DNA from: Stenotrophomonas sp. SAU14A_NAIMI4_8
GTDB taxonomy: Bacteria; Pseudomonadota; Gammaproteobacteria; Xanthomonadales; Xanthomonadaceae
Direction: 5' to 3'
Length of the DNA stretch: 64,000 bases
NCBI RefSeq assembly: GCF_003086695.1
Contig: NZ_CP025999.1
Location: forward strand, 1,228,820-1,292,819
The notes beneath the pieces are model-generated. The model worked only from the letters and a program-made list of their open reading frames with translations. It did no database searches and had not been told where the DNA came from. The stretch's first letter is position 1; the number at the start of each line of letters is the position of its first letter. Shown piece after piece: positions 25,153 through 33,211 of the stretch. The position numbers and the translations under genes were made by a program.

Positions 25153-26160
25153 ATGGCCACCATCTACGACATCGCAAAACACGTAGGCGTGTCGGCCGGC
25201 ACGGTGTCGCGGGCCTTGTCGCGGCCGGACAAAGTGCTGCCCGCCACACGGGCGCGCATCGAACAGGCCGCCGCCAAGCTGGGCTACGTGCCCAACACGG
25301 TGGCTCGAACGCTGAAGACCCAGCGCAGTGGCAAGATCCTGGTCACCGTGCCGGACATCGCCAATCCGTTCTTCGCGCAGATCCTGCAGGGTGCCGAAGA
25401 TGCGGCACAGGCCGCCGGCTACGCCGTGCTGCTGGGTGATACCCAGCACCAGCCCGATCGCGAGGAGCGCTATGCGCAGATGCTCCGGCGCAACGAGGCC
25501 GACGGCCTGATCGTGCTCGGCCATCGCCTGCCGCCCACTGCGCGCGAGATCGTGCAAGCGCTGGGCGTGGCCGCGCCGGTGGTCAATGGCTGCGAATTCG
25601 ATCCCGCGCTGGGCATTCCCAGCGTGCATATCGACAATGCCGCCGCTGCGCGCGCGGTAATGGAACACCTGTATGCCCTCGGCCATGAGCGCATTGCCGT
25701 GGTCGGCGGCCCGCCCGACAACCCGTTGCACCAGCAGCGGCTGGAAGGCGTGCGCGCGGCCGGCAAGGCGCACGGCCGGCTGCGCGGCCTGAGTGTTGTC
25801 CCCGGTGATTTTTCGCTGGAGTCCGGCCATGCGGCGGCCACGGCACTGCTCGCGCGCCCGCTCGCGCCGACCGCGGTGTTCTGCTTCAGCGACCAGATGG
25901 CGCTGGGTGCGCTCTCGGCATGCCGCGATCTGGGCATCCGCGTGCCGGACCAGGTGTCCATCGTCGGCTTCGACGACCTGGCCTCGTCGCGCTTCCTGAC
26001 GCCGCCGCTGACCACCATCCGCCAGCCGATGCGGGACATTGGGGCGCGTGCGGTCAGCCTGCTGCTGGCCATCATCGAGCGCGTCGATGTTCCCCTGCAG
26101 CAGACGCTGGATTTCAGCCTGATGCTGCGCGGGTCGACGGCCGCCCCGGCCAACGGCTGA
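25153..26160 (+). CDS. LacI/GalR-family regulator of the glycoside-oxidation locus
   Basis: The protein has 335 aa. The opening MATIYDIAKHVGVSAGTVSRALSRPD is a classic LacI helix-turn-helix and hinge; the effector-binding domain follows (ILVTVPDIANPFFAQILQGAEDA) and ends at ...LMLRGSTAAPANG. It is divergent from the minus-strand operon across a 95-nt spacer holding the palindrome, and the same palindrome precedes the plus-strand operon. It is therefore the natural repressor of both arms, probably released by a sugar or keto-sugar. The inducer is unknown. Confidence 0.92.
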   Translation: MATIYDIAKHVGVSAGTVSRALSRPDKVLPATRARIEQAAAKLGYVPNTVARTLKTQRSGKILVTVPDIANPFFAQILQGAEDAAQAAGYAVLLGDTQHQPDREERYAQMLRRNEADGLIVLGHRLPPTAREIVQALGVAAPVVNGCEFDPALGIPSVHIDNAAAARAVMEHLYALGHERIAVVGGPPDNPLHQQRLEGVRAAGKAHGRLRGLSVVPGDFSLESGHAAATALLARPLAPTAVFCFSDQMALGALSACRDLGIRVPDQVSIVGFDDLASSRFLTPPLTTIRQPMRDIGARAVSLLLAIIERVDVPLQQTLDFSLMLRGSTAAPANG

Positions 26161-26202
26161 GCGGCGGCCGCAGAGCAGGGCGTGCGACTACTTCAGGTGC
26201 GC

Positions 26203-26604
26203 TTATTTCAGGTGCGCCTGTGCGCAGGCCAGCACGTGGTTGTAGTCGCTGGACATGCACTGGTAGAAATCGCGCTGGCCATCGCTTGCACCTTCGCAGT
26301 CGGCTTCGGTGATCTGCGGCAGCAGTTCGCGCATCGGCGCGGCCATGGCCTCGTACTTCGCCGCATCGATGTAGCCGCCGGCGGCGTTCTTCGCCCCCAC
26401 CTCCAGCATGGTTTCCAGGCCGTAGCGCGCGTTCTCCACCGCCTTCGGGCAGGAGAGCTCGACGTCGCTGCGCTGCACCTTCAGCAGTTCGCGGGCGATG
26501 GCTTCCACGTCGGCCTGCACCTGCGGCGGCACGGGCGTGGTGTCGGCGGCGAAGCTGCTGCCGGCGGCGAGCGCAAGCAGGGGGATGCACAGCAGGCGGT
26601 ACAT
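26203..26604 (-). CDS. Hypothetical exported protein
   Basis: The protein has 133 aa with signal peptide MYRLLCIPLLALAAGSSFAA. Three Cys remain in the mature part (SCPKAVENA, ADCEGASDGQ, FYQCMSSDY...ACAQAHLK region), suggesting disulfides. It is mostly helical. I do not recognise a family. It converges with the LacI gene. The last codons coincide with a short direct repeat (TTCAGGTGCGC twice at about 26190-26217). Confidence 0.7.
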   Translation of the reverse strand: MYRLLCIPLLALAAGSSFAADTTPVPPQVQADVEAIARELLKVQRSDVELSCPKAVENARYGLETMLEVGAKNAAGGYIDAAKYEAMAAPMRELLPQITEADCEGASDGQRDFYQCMSSDYNHVLACAQAHLK

Positions 26605-26696
26605 GGGGCGTCCTTGCGGCAGGGGGGGGCGCCAGTGTGCGCCGGCCGTGCCCGCACAATCCACTACCATGGGCCACCCCGCCGGAATGCACCGCC

Positions 26697-27722
26697 ATGA
26701 ACGACGCCGTCCTTGCCCTGCCCAAGCCCCCCGCCGCGCGCATCGCCGCCTGGCTGCTGATGCTGCTGGGCATGTGGCTGGCACTGAAGCTGGGCCTGGT
26801 GGTCACCCTGCTGTCGGGCCTGCTGGTGTTCCAGCTGACCCACGTGCTGGCCAATACCGTGGAAGGCAAGCTGCCGCCGGGCCGCGCACGCGCCTTCGCG
26901 GTCATCCTGCTGTCGGCGGTCATCATCGGTGCGCTGGTGCTGGCCGGCATCGGCGTGGCCTCGTTCTTCCGCAACGAGACCGGTGGCCCGGACGTGCTGC
27001 TGGCGCGGCTGATGGACATCCTCAACACCTCGCGCCACCAGGTGCCTGCGCTGCTGCAGCCCTACATTCCCGAAGACCTGACCCGGCTGCGCGAGGCGCT
27101 GAACGAATGGGCCGCCGAACACCAGCGGCAGCTGGGCGTGGCCGGTACGTCGGTGGTGCAGGTGGGCGTGCGCGTGCTGATCGGCATGGTGCTGGGCGCG
27201 ATGATCGCCCTGTACGACGAACTGCCGCTGCCCAAGATGGGCCCGCTGGCGCAGGAGCTGGTCGGCCGCACCACGCGCCTGGCGGTGGCCTTCCGCCAGG
27301 TGGTGTTCGCCCAGGTGAAGATTTCGCTGCTCAACACCGTGTTCACCGCGGTGTTCCTGCTGGGCGTGCTGCCGCTGTTCGGCGTGCACCTGCCGCTGTC
27401 CAAGACGCTGGTGCTGATCACCTTCCTGGCCGGCCTGCTGCCGGTGGTGGGCAACATCATTTCCAACACCGTCATCACCATTGTGGCGCTGTCGGTGTCG
27501 TTCTACGTGGCGGTGGCGGCGCTGCTGTACCTGATCGTCATCCACAAGCTGGAGTATTTCCTCAACGCGCGCATCGTCGGCGGTGAGATCCAGGCACGTG
27601 CGTGGGAACTGCTGCTGGCGATGCTGGTGATGGAAGCGGCCTTCGGCCTGGCTGGGCTGGTGGCCGCACCGGTGTTCTACGCCTACGTGAAGCGGGAGCT
27701 GCTGGACCAGCGTTGGATCTGA
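26697..27722 (+). CDS. AI-2E family (PerM-like) transporter
   Basis: The protein has 341 aa. It has the AI-2E/PerM layout: two to three N-terminal membrane segments, a soluble middle region (about 95-150) and further segments with FLAGLLPVVGNIISNTVITI and the C-terminal HKLEYFLNARIVGGEIQARAWE-like motif. Family members are homologous to TqsA and Na+/H+ antiporter-type proteins; the cargo is uncertain. The start at 26697 is the first ATG with a plausible N-terminus. It seems monocistronic. Confidence 0.85.
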   Translation: MNDAVLALPKPPAARIAAWLLMLLGMWLALKLGLVVTLLSGLLVFQLTHVLANTVEGKLPPGRARAFAVILLSAVIIGALVLAGIGVASFFRNETGGPDVLLARLMDILNTSRHQVPALLQPYIPEDLTRLREALNEWAAEHQRQLGVAGTSVVQVGVRVLIGMVLGAMIALYDELPLPKMGPLAQELVGRTTRLAVAFRQVVFAQVKISLLNTVFTAVFLLGVLPLFGVHLPLSKTLVLITFLAGLLPVVGNIISNTVITIVALSVSFYVAVAALLYLIVIHKLEYFLNARIVGGEIQARAWELLLAMLVMEAAFGLAGLVAAPVFYAYVKRELLDQRWI

Positions 27723-27821
27723 TCCGGGCCTGGCGCGCGCGTGAAATCCGCCGCGACGGACCTGCACGCCCGCCTTACCTGCGCGGGTGGACGCTGGCCG
27801 CACGCCCCCGGAGACCGAACC

Positions 27822-28253
27822 ATGACCACGCTGACCCTGCCCGAACTGGCGAAGAAAATGGCTGGCATCGATTTTGCGATGCTGCAGACCCATGCCGCCG
27901 GCGAGATCGATGGCCGCCCGATGAGCAGTAACGGCGACGTGGACTACGACGGCGACAGCTGGTTCTTCGCGCTGGAAAGCACGGACATGGTGCGCCAGAT
28001 CGAAACCGACCCGAAGGTCGCGCTGGGTTTCACCGGCAGCAAGTCACTGCTGGGAAAGCCGCCGCTGTTCGTGCACGTGAAAGGCCGTGCCTCCATCATC
28101 CGCGAACGCGCGGTGCTGGCCGAACACTGGGTGAAAGACCTGGAGCGCTGGTTCGAGCAGGGCGTGGACACGCCGGGACTGGTGCTGATCCACGTGCATG
28201 CGCAGCGCATCCACTACTGGGACGGCGAAGACCAGGGCGAGCTGGTGGTCTGA
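27822..28253 (+). CDS. Pyridoxamine 5'-phosphate oxidase-like general stress protein
   Basis: The protein has 143 aa with a split-barrel flavin-binding fold: LAKKMAGIDFAMLQTHAAGE, then DSWFFALESTDMVRQIETDPKVALGF and a C-terminal VHAQRIHYWDG. This matches the stress-associated subgroup of the family that binds FMN or F420. No nearby gene suggests a specific substrate. The ATG at 27822 is 4 nt after GAGACCG, a weak ribosome site. A REP unit follows the stop. Confidence 0.8.
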   Translation: MTTLTLPELAKKMAGIDFAMLQTHAAGEIDGRPMSSNGDVDYDGDSWFFALESTDMVRQIETDPKVALGFTGSKSLLGKPPLFVHVKGRASIIRERAVLAEHWVKDLERWFEQGVDTPGLVLIHVHAQRIHYWDGEDQGELVV

Positions 28254-28263
28254 ACGCCCGCGG

Positions 28264-28286
28264 GTAGCGCCGGGCCATGCCCGGCG
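28264..28286. repeat. SMAG-type REP palindrome between convergent genes
   Basis: GTAGCGCCGGGCCATGCCCG plus GCG fills the space between the stops at 28253 and 28289, where it may help end both transcripts. Confidence 0.8.
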
Positions 28287-28288
28287 GC

Positions 28289-29680
28289 TCAGCCCGCCAC
28301 CGGCGCGCCCCCATCCACCCAGTCCGCCAGCTCCGGCGCCAGCGCATGTTCCACTGCACGGCGCAGCAGGGCCGGCGCGATGTAGTGGCGGTGCACGCTG
28401 TCGATCAGCGCCATGTACAGGCGCCCGAACCGATTGTAGGTCTGCACGCGCGAGCCCAGGCTGACCTCCACGCTGCCATCGTCGGCCAGCTGCACGCGCA
28501 CGCTGCTGCGGAAACGCAGGTGGCGATCATCCGCACCCAGCAGCACTTCGGCGCTGCGGTCCTGCGCATGCACCGTTGCATCCAGCACCGGGAAGCGGCC
28601 GGCGAAGAGTCGGCTGCGATCGGCGGACAACAGCGACGACACCGGGCAACCCAGCGGCGAGGTACGCAGGCGCAGCGGCGCCACCAGCCGATTGCGCAGG
28701 GCCATCAACCGGCCCACGCCGCCCGGAGGATTGCGCAGGAAGCCGTCCAGTACATCGGCCAGCAGGGTCGATGCCGAGCGTCCCGCACATTGTTCGGGGC
28801 GCAGCTGCAGCACGGTCAGGTCGTGGTAATCGCTATGGGGCAGGGCGCGGTACAGCATGCCCTGCGTTGCCGGCGCGGCATGCTGCACCGGATAGCGCGG
28901 TGTGCTGCGTTCGACGAACCCCCGCAGCGGGCGCAGGTTGACCCGGCGCATCGGCCCCAGCAGCGCACGGGTCTGCGCGCACAGCCGCGCGCACACGCTG
29001 GGCGGCGCGGCCTGCAGGGACAACTGCAGCAGGGGCGCGCTGGCCAGTGTCGCGGCGCTGGGCCAGCACGCCTGCGGCAATACGTCGGTCAGGCTGGGGA
29101 TGTCGGCCTGGTTGGCCTGCACCTGGGCGCGGGTGGCATCGCTCATCGCGCCGGCCAGTTCATTGCTGTGGCACGACAGCGCGAACAGTGCCGGGTGTGC
29201 CCGGTGGCTGGACGCGAACTGGTGCCAGGTGCCGCCACCGAAGCGCACGGTGAACAGGCAATCGGGTGGAATGCGGATGCGCCGCAGGCTGCGCTGGAAG
29301 CTGGCCGGATCGGCGGCGATCTGCGCATCGCTGGCGGTGGCAAAGCGCAGCTCCGCGCCAGCGCTGCCGGCAATGGCGGTGAACATGCGCGGGCCGGCAT
29401 GGCGGTGGAACGGGTGGCCGCCGGCACCCACCACGAAGCTGTACAGCGATGACGCATCGCCATGCTGCAGGTGCATGCCGCCCAGCCGCGCCGACGGTTC
29501 ATCCAGCGCATCGATGAAGGCCGGATGGTGGCGCTGGCGTTGCCCGGCGTCGTTCACCAGCGCATCGCCGGCACCGATGCCGAGCTGGGCGATCAGCATC
29601 ACCTCGATCGGGCCGGCGCCGTCCTGGGCGGGCAGCTGGACACCTGGAAACGAGCGGCTGTTGCGGGTCGAACCAGGCAT
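28289..29680 (-). CDS. Two-domain protein with C-terminal DUF2867-like region
   Basis: The protein has 463 aa. The first ~200 residues (HLQHGDASSLYSFVVGAGGHPFHRH, RIPPDCLFTVRFGGGTWHQF) look like a beta-sandwich/cupin-type region with several His. Residues about 265-455 (HSDYHDLTVLQ, FAGRFPVLDATVHAQDRSAEVLLGADDRH, NRFGRLYMALIDSVHRHYIAPALLRRA) resemble DUF2867, an SRPBCC-like domain of unknown function. No signal peptide is seen. The ArsR-type regulator gene ends 13 nt upstream, so both are probably one operon. Function is unknown. Confidence 0.7.
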   Translation of the reverse strand: MPGSTRNSRSFPGVQLPAQDGAGPIEVMLIAQLGIGAGDALVNDAGQRQRHHPAFIDALDEPSARLGGMHLQHGDASSLYSFVVGAGGHPFHRHAGPRMFTAIAGSAGAELRFATASDAQIAADPASFQRSLRRIRIPPDCLFTVRFGGGTWHQFASSHRAHPALFALSCHSNELAGAMSDATRAQVQANQADIPSLTDVLPQACWPSAATLASAPLLQLSLQAAPPSVCARLCAQTRALLGPMRRVNLRPLRGFVERSTPRYPVQHAAPATQGMLYRALPHSDYHDLTVLQLRPEQCAGRSASTLLADVLDGFLRNPPGGVGRLMALRNRLVAPLRLRTSPLGCPVSSLLSADRSRLFAGRFPVLDATVHAQDRSAEVLLGADDRHLRFRSSVRVQLADDGSVEVSLGSRVQTYNRFGRLYMALIDSVHRHYIAPALLRRAVEHALAPELADWVDGGAPVAG

Positions 29681-29693
29681 CGTCGTGCTCCTA

Positions 29694-30005
29694 TCAGCGG
29701 GCAGGGGACTTGCGGCGTGCGCGGGCTTCGCGCTTCAGCGGGCCACCGACCGGACACACTTCGGCCGCCCAGGAAAACAGGGTGTTGGCCAGGCGCTCGG
29801 GCACCTGGCTGAAGTACACGAACTGCCCGCGCTTCTCGCGTTCGATCAGGCCGGCGTCTTCCAGGATGCGCAGGTGGCTGGACAGCGCCGGCTTGCTGAA
29901 ATCGAAGCGCTCGGCCAGCTCGCCCGCGGTCAGTTCGCCGGCACTGAGGTAGGCCAGGATCTGCCGGCGGGGGCCGGAGGCGAGGGCTTCGAAGATGCGG
30001 TCCAT
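29694..30005 (-). CDS. ArsR/SmtB-family winged-helix regulator (SdpR-like, no metal site)
   Basis: The protein has 103 aa. A winged helix-turn-helix is clear: IFEALASGPRRQILAYLSAGELTAGELAERFDFSKPALSSHLRILEDAGLIEREKRGQFVYFSQ. The Cys-x-Cys-type metal motif of ArsR sensors is absent (one Cys only, near residue 84), so it belongs with SdpR-like autorepressors. A perfect inverted repeat lies immediately upstream of the start codon. It presumably represses itself and the DUF2867-like gene. Confidence 0.88.
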   Translation of the reverse strand: MDRIFEALASGPRRQILAYLSAGELTAGELAERFDFSKPALSSHLRILEDAGLIEREKRGQFVYFSQVPERLANTLFSWAAEVCPVGGPLKREARARRKSPAR

Positions 30006-30013
30006 AGGGCGTT

Positions 30014-30033
30014 AATTAACTAATTCGTTAATT
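30014..30033. promoter_or_regulatory. Inverted repeat, candidate autoregulatory operator of the ArsR-type gene
   Basis: AATTAAC, 6 nt, GTTAATT is a perfect AT-rich inverted repeat in very GC-rich surroundings, 9 nt ahead of the regulator's start codon. Confidence 0.65.
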
Positions 30034-30135
30034 GATGATCCTGCGCGGCCGCGGCGGTGTCAAGCCTGCGCTGGCATTGCACTGCGCCCCCGGCTTTTGC
30101 CATCCTCCCCGCAGTTTTCCCATGATGGAGTTGCG

Positions 30136-30729
30136 ATGCGCCCGGTGCCCTGGTTGATGGCGGGTCTGTTGTTGCCCGCGCTGGCCGCGGCGCAGCCGGC
30201 GCGCGCGCCGAAGGAGGCGGCGGCCACCCAGGACCCCTTCAGCGAACTGTTCGACACGGCCTGCATGCAGCACATCGGCGCGCCGGCCCGGCTGCAGGCG
30301 CTGATGGATGCCAACGGCCTGAGCCCGCTGCCGCCGGCCGAGGCCGCCACGCTGCTGCAGGGGCAGGGCGGGGTGGCCTGGATGGTGCCGCTGGCCAGTG
30401 GCCGCTACGCGGTCAGCTGGGCCGACGATGGCACCTGCACGGTGTATGCGGAGAAGGCCGAACCGGCGGTGGTGCAGAAGGGCTTCGCACGGCTGATGCA
30501 GGCCGCGCCGAAGCCGCTGCAGGTGCGCTCGCTGCCCGGCCGCGGGCCGCTGTCGGCCGACCAGGTGGCGATCCAGTACGGCTGGGCCACGCCCGGGGAA
30601 AGCGCATTGCGGGTGCGCTTCCGCCTGGTCACCCGGCAGGCGGCCGAAGCCGGCGTGCAGGCCATGGCCTCGGCCACGCCGGGCGAGGCCATGCGCCAGG
30701 ACACAACGCCGCCAGCGGTCGCCAAGTAG
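30136..30729 (+). CDS. Hypothetical exported protein
   Basis: The protein has 197 aa. The start at 30136 has GGAG 5 nt upstream and gives signal peptide MRPVPWLMAGLLLPALAAAQ. The mature part begins with DPFSELFDTACMQHIGAPARLQ and contains WADDGTCTVYAEKAEP, with two conserved-looking Cys. It may belong to a small Xanthomonadaceae/Neisseria family of exported proteins without known function. I cannot assign a role. It is divergent from the ArsR-type gene. Confidence 0.7.
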   Translation: MRPVPWLMAGLLLPALAAAQPARAPKEAAATQDPFSELFDTACMQHIGAPARLQALMDANGLSPLPPAEAATLLQGQGGVAWMVPLASGRYAVSWADDGTCTVYAEKAEPAVVQKGFARLMQAAPKPLQVRSLPGRGPLSADQVAIQYGWATPGESALRVRFRLVTRQAAEAGVQAMASATPGEAMRQDTTPPAVAK

Positions 30730-30764
30730 CGGTTCAGCCACCCTGGCCCGGATGTGGTATATCG

Positions 30765-30776
30765 TTTATCGATAAA
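30765..30776. promoter_or_regulatory. Palindrome TTTATCGATAAA ahead of the DUF2975/HTH pair
   Basis: A perfect 12-bp AT-rich palindrome, overlapped by TATCG-N5-CGATA (30760-30774), lies 38 nt before the DUF2975 gene. It is a candidate operator for the HTH protein encoded by the second gene of the pair. Confidence 0.55.
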
Positions 30777-30814
30777 TCCACCGGGCAGGTGATCTGCCCC
30801 ATGCCGGAGGCTGC

Positions 30815-31363
30815 TTGACCGCTCGTTCTGCCCGCGCCCGACCTGCGCGCGGTGTGTTCACCCTGGCCCAGACCGCCGTGCAGGCGGTGCGGGCGATGTG
30901 CTGGCTGGGCATCCTGGCCGCGCTGCTGGCGGTGCCGCTGGTCGCCTACGACCGCCGCTGGCTGATGGATACCGTGCACGACGCCACGGCGGCCGCGCTG
31001 CATGGCAACGACCTGTTCCTGCATTTCTGCCTGGGCCTGGGCACCATCGTGGCGCTGCTGGTGCTGTGCCTGGTGTTCCTGCGGCACCTGGCGCGGCTGC
31101 TGCGTTCGGCCGCGCGTGAGCGCCCGTTCAACCACGCCAACGCGCTGCGCCTGCACCGCATGGCCTGGATGATGCTGGCCATGGAAACCCTGTCGATCAT
31201 CATCGGCATCTACGCCAGCTGGATGGGGCCGGATTTCGCCTGGATGGAAGTGGGCGGTGGCATGTCCATCACCGGCCTGCTGGCGGTGCTGATGCTGTTC
31301 GTGCTGGCGCGCGTGTTCGCCGTGGGTGCGGCCATGCGCGATGACCTGGACAGCGTGATCTGA
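30815..31363 (+). CDS. DUF2975 membrane protein
   Basis: The protein has 182 aa and about four membrane segments (around 27-47, 68-90, 115-135 and 145-167) in the DUF2975 pattern. Translation starts at a TTG 6 nt after GGAGG; no ATG fits. DUF2975 proteins are typically encoded right before a small YozG-like Cro/C1 HTH protein, as here (13-nt gap), and may control it at the membrane. Function is otherwise unknown. Confidence 0.82.
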   Translation: MTARSARARPARGVFTLAQTAVQAVRAMCWLGILAALLAVPLVAYDRRWLMDTVHDATAAALHGNDLFLHFCLGLGTIVALLVLCLVFLRHLARLLRSAARERPFNHANALRLHRMAWMMLAMETLSIIIGIYASWMGPDFAWMEVGGGMSITGLLAVLMLFVLARVFAVGAAMRDDLDSVI

Positions 31364-31376
31364 TGGGCGCGCACTG

Positions 31377-31601
31377 ATGGCGATCATCATCACCCTGGAC
31401 CGCATGCTGCAGGCGCGCGGCATGACCCTGTCCGAGCTGGCCGGGCGCATCGACATCACCCTGGCCAACCTGTCCATCCTGAAGACCGGCAAGGCCCGCG
31501 CCATCCGCTTTTCCACCCTGGATGCGATCTGCCGCGAGCTGCAGTGCACGCCGGGTGACCTGCTGGGGCACGACCCCAGCCAGGCCCAGCAGGACGACTG
31601 A
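31377..31601 (+). CDS. Small Cro/C1-type HTH regulator (YozG-like)
   Basis: The protein has 74 aa and is almost entirely an XRE helix-turn-helix: ITLDRMLQARGMTLSELAGRIDITLANLSILKTGKARAIRFSTLDAICRELQCTPGDLL. This matches the YozG/YdaS-like partners of DUF2975. It probably acts on its own promoter, where a perfect palindrome is seen, and perhaps elsewhere. Confidence 0.88.
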   Translation: MAIIITLDRMLQARGMTLSELAGRIDITLANLSILKTGKARAIRFSTLDAICRELQCTPGDLLGHDPSQAQQDD

Positions 31602-31644
31602 GCGCTGATGTTTCTTCCCCTACTACTGAACAAACGGAACTGAA

Positions 31645-33180
31645 ATGGAATGGTTGGCTGACCCCTCGATCTGGATGGGCCTTGCAACCCTGATCGTGCT
31701 GGAAATCGTGCTGGGCATCGACAACCTGGTGTTCATCGCGATCCTGGCCGACAAGCTGCCCCCGCACCAGCGCGACCGCGCACGGGTGATCGGCCTGGCC
31801 CTGGCCCTGCTGATGCGCCTGGTGCTGCTGGCGGCACTGTCGTGGATCATGAAGCTGACCGAGCCGCTGCTGGTGCTGTTCGAGCACAGCTTCTCCGGCC
31901 GTGACCTGATCCTGCTGGGCGGTGGCCTGTTCCTGCTGTTCAAGGGCACCATGGAACTGCACGAGCGGCTGGAAGGCCGCCAGCACCACGACGATGGCAA
32001 GAAGGTCTACGCCAGTTTCGCCATGGTGGTGGCGCAGATCGTGGTGCTCGATGCGGTGTTCTCGCTGGATTCGGTGATCACCGCCGTCGGCATGGTCGAC
32101 AACCTGGGCGTGATGTACGCCGCGGTGACCATTGCCATGGCGCTGATGCTGCTGGCCAGCAAGCCGCTCACCCGCTTCGTCAACAAGCACCCGACCGTGG
32201 TGGTGCTGTGCCTGGGCTTCCTGCTGATGATCGGCTTCAGCCTGGTGGCCGAAGGCCTGGGTTACAAGATTCCGAAGGGCTATCTGTACGCAGCCATCGC
32301 GTTCTCGATCCTGGTGGAAGCCTTCAACCAGTGGGTGCGCTTCAACCGTGAGCGCAACGAGCGCCGCCAGCCGTTCCGCCAGCGTACCGCCGACGCCGTG
32401 CTGCGCATGCTGGGGGCACGCCCGGCCAACGGCCACGACGATGGCCACGGCGAGGAAGAACATGCAGATGAGGAGCGCCTGCAGCCGGCCGAGCACGAGA
32501 TGATCCGCAGCGTGCTGGGCCTGGCCGATCGGCCGGTGTCCAGCGTGATGACCGTACGTGCCGATGTGCAGTGGATCGACCTGGCCCGTGGCCATGAGGA
32601 TGTGGTGGCGCGCCTGGTGGCATCGCCGCATACACGACTGCTGGTGGGCGAGGGCGACCTGGACAGCCTGCGGGGCGTGGTGCAGAGCCGCGACCTGCTG
32701 GCCGACCTGCTGCAGGGCCGTCCCTTGCAGCTGGAGGCCAACCTGCGCGCGCCGCAGTACGTGCTGTCCAGCGCCAGTGCCTTGCAGGCGCTGGAACTGA
32801 TCCGCCAGCACCCGGTGCCGCTGGCGGTGGCGGTGGACGAGTACGGCAGCGTGGAAGGCCTGGTGACCGCCAATGACCTGCTGGCGGCCATTGCCGGTGA
32901 CCTTGCCGACACCCAGGACGAGCGCTACGGCGTGGTGGCACAGGGCGATGACGAATGGGAGGCCGATGGCGCGCTGACCCTGGATGACCTGCAGCGGATG
33001 ACTGGCGTGGCCCTGCCGCGCAGCGCCGACTACATGACCATTTCCGGCCTGGTGCTGGATCAGCTGGGGCGCCTGCCCGACGCGGGCGACAGCGTGGACG
33101 TGGCCGGTTTCCGCATCACCGTGCTGGCCATGGAAACCCGCCGCATCGCCCGCCTGCGCGTGCAGCGTCTGGCGTCGTAA
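31645..33180 (+). CDS. TerC-family membrane protein with CBS pair and CorC/HlyC domain
   Basis: The protein has 511 aa. Residues 1-240 form the TerC domain with seven or so helices and acidic motifs [14 protein letters not shown] and [16 protein letters not shown], which in relatives serve metal (Mn) export. CBS domains follow at about 290-415 ([38 protein letters not shown]), and a CorC/HlyC transporter-associated domain ends the protein ([19 protein letters not shown]). This is the YegH/YoaE layout. It may handle divalent metals or protect the membrane. A His/Glu-rich linker lies near residues 265-275. Confidence 0.92.
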   Translation: MEWLADPSIWMGLATLIVLEIVLGIDNLVFIAILADKLPPHQRDRARVIGLALALLMRLVLLAALSWIMKLTEPLLVLFEHSFSGRDLILLGGGLFLLFKGTMELHERLEGRQHHDDGKKVYASFAMVVAQIVVLDAVFSLDSVITAVGMVDNLGVMYAAVTIAMALMLLASKPLTRFVNKHPTVVVLCLGFLLMIGFSLVAEGLGYKIPKGYLYAAIAFSILVEAFNQWVRFNRERNERRQPFRQRTADAVLRMLGARPANGHDDGHGEEEHADEERLQPAEHEMIRSVLGLADRPVSSVMTVRADVQWIDLARGHEDVVARLVASPHTRLLVGEGDLDSLRGVVQSRDLLADLLQGRPLQLEANLRAPQYVLSSASALQALELIRQHPVPLAVAVDEYGSVEGLVTANDLLAAIAGDLADTQDERYGVVAQGDDEWEADGALTLDDLQRMTGVALPRSADYMTISGLVLDQLGRLPDAGDSVDVAGFRITVLAMETRRIARLRVQRLAS

Positions 33181-33211
33181 CGCGCGGAAATTTCTCCTAC
33201 CTTTTGCAACC

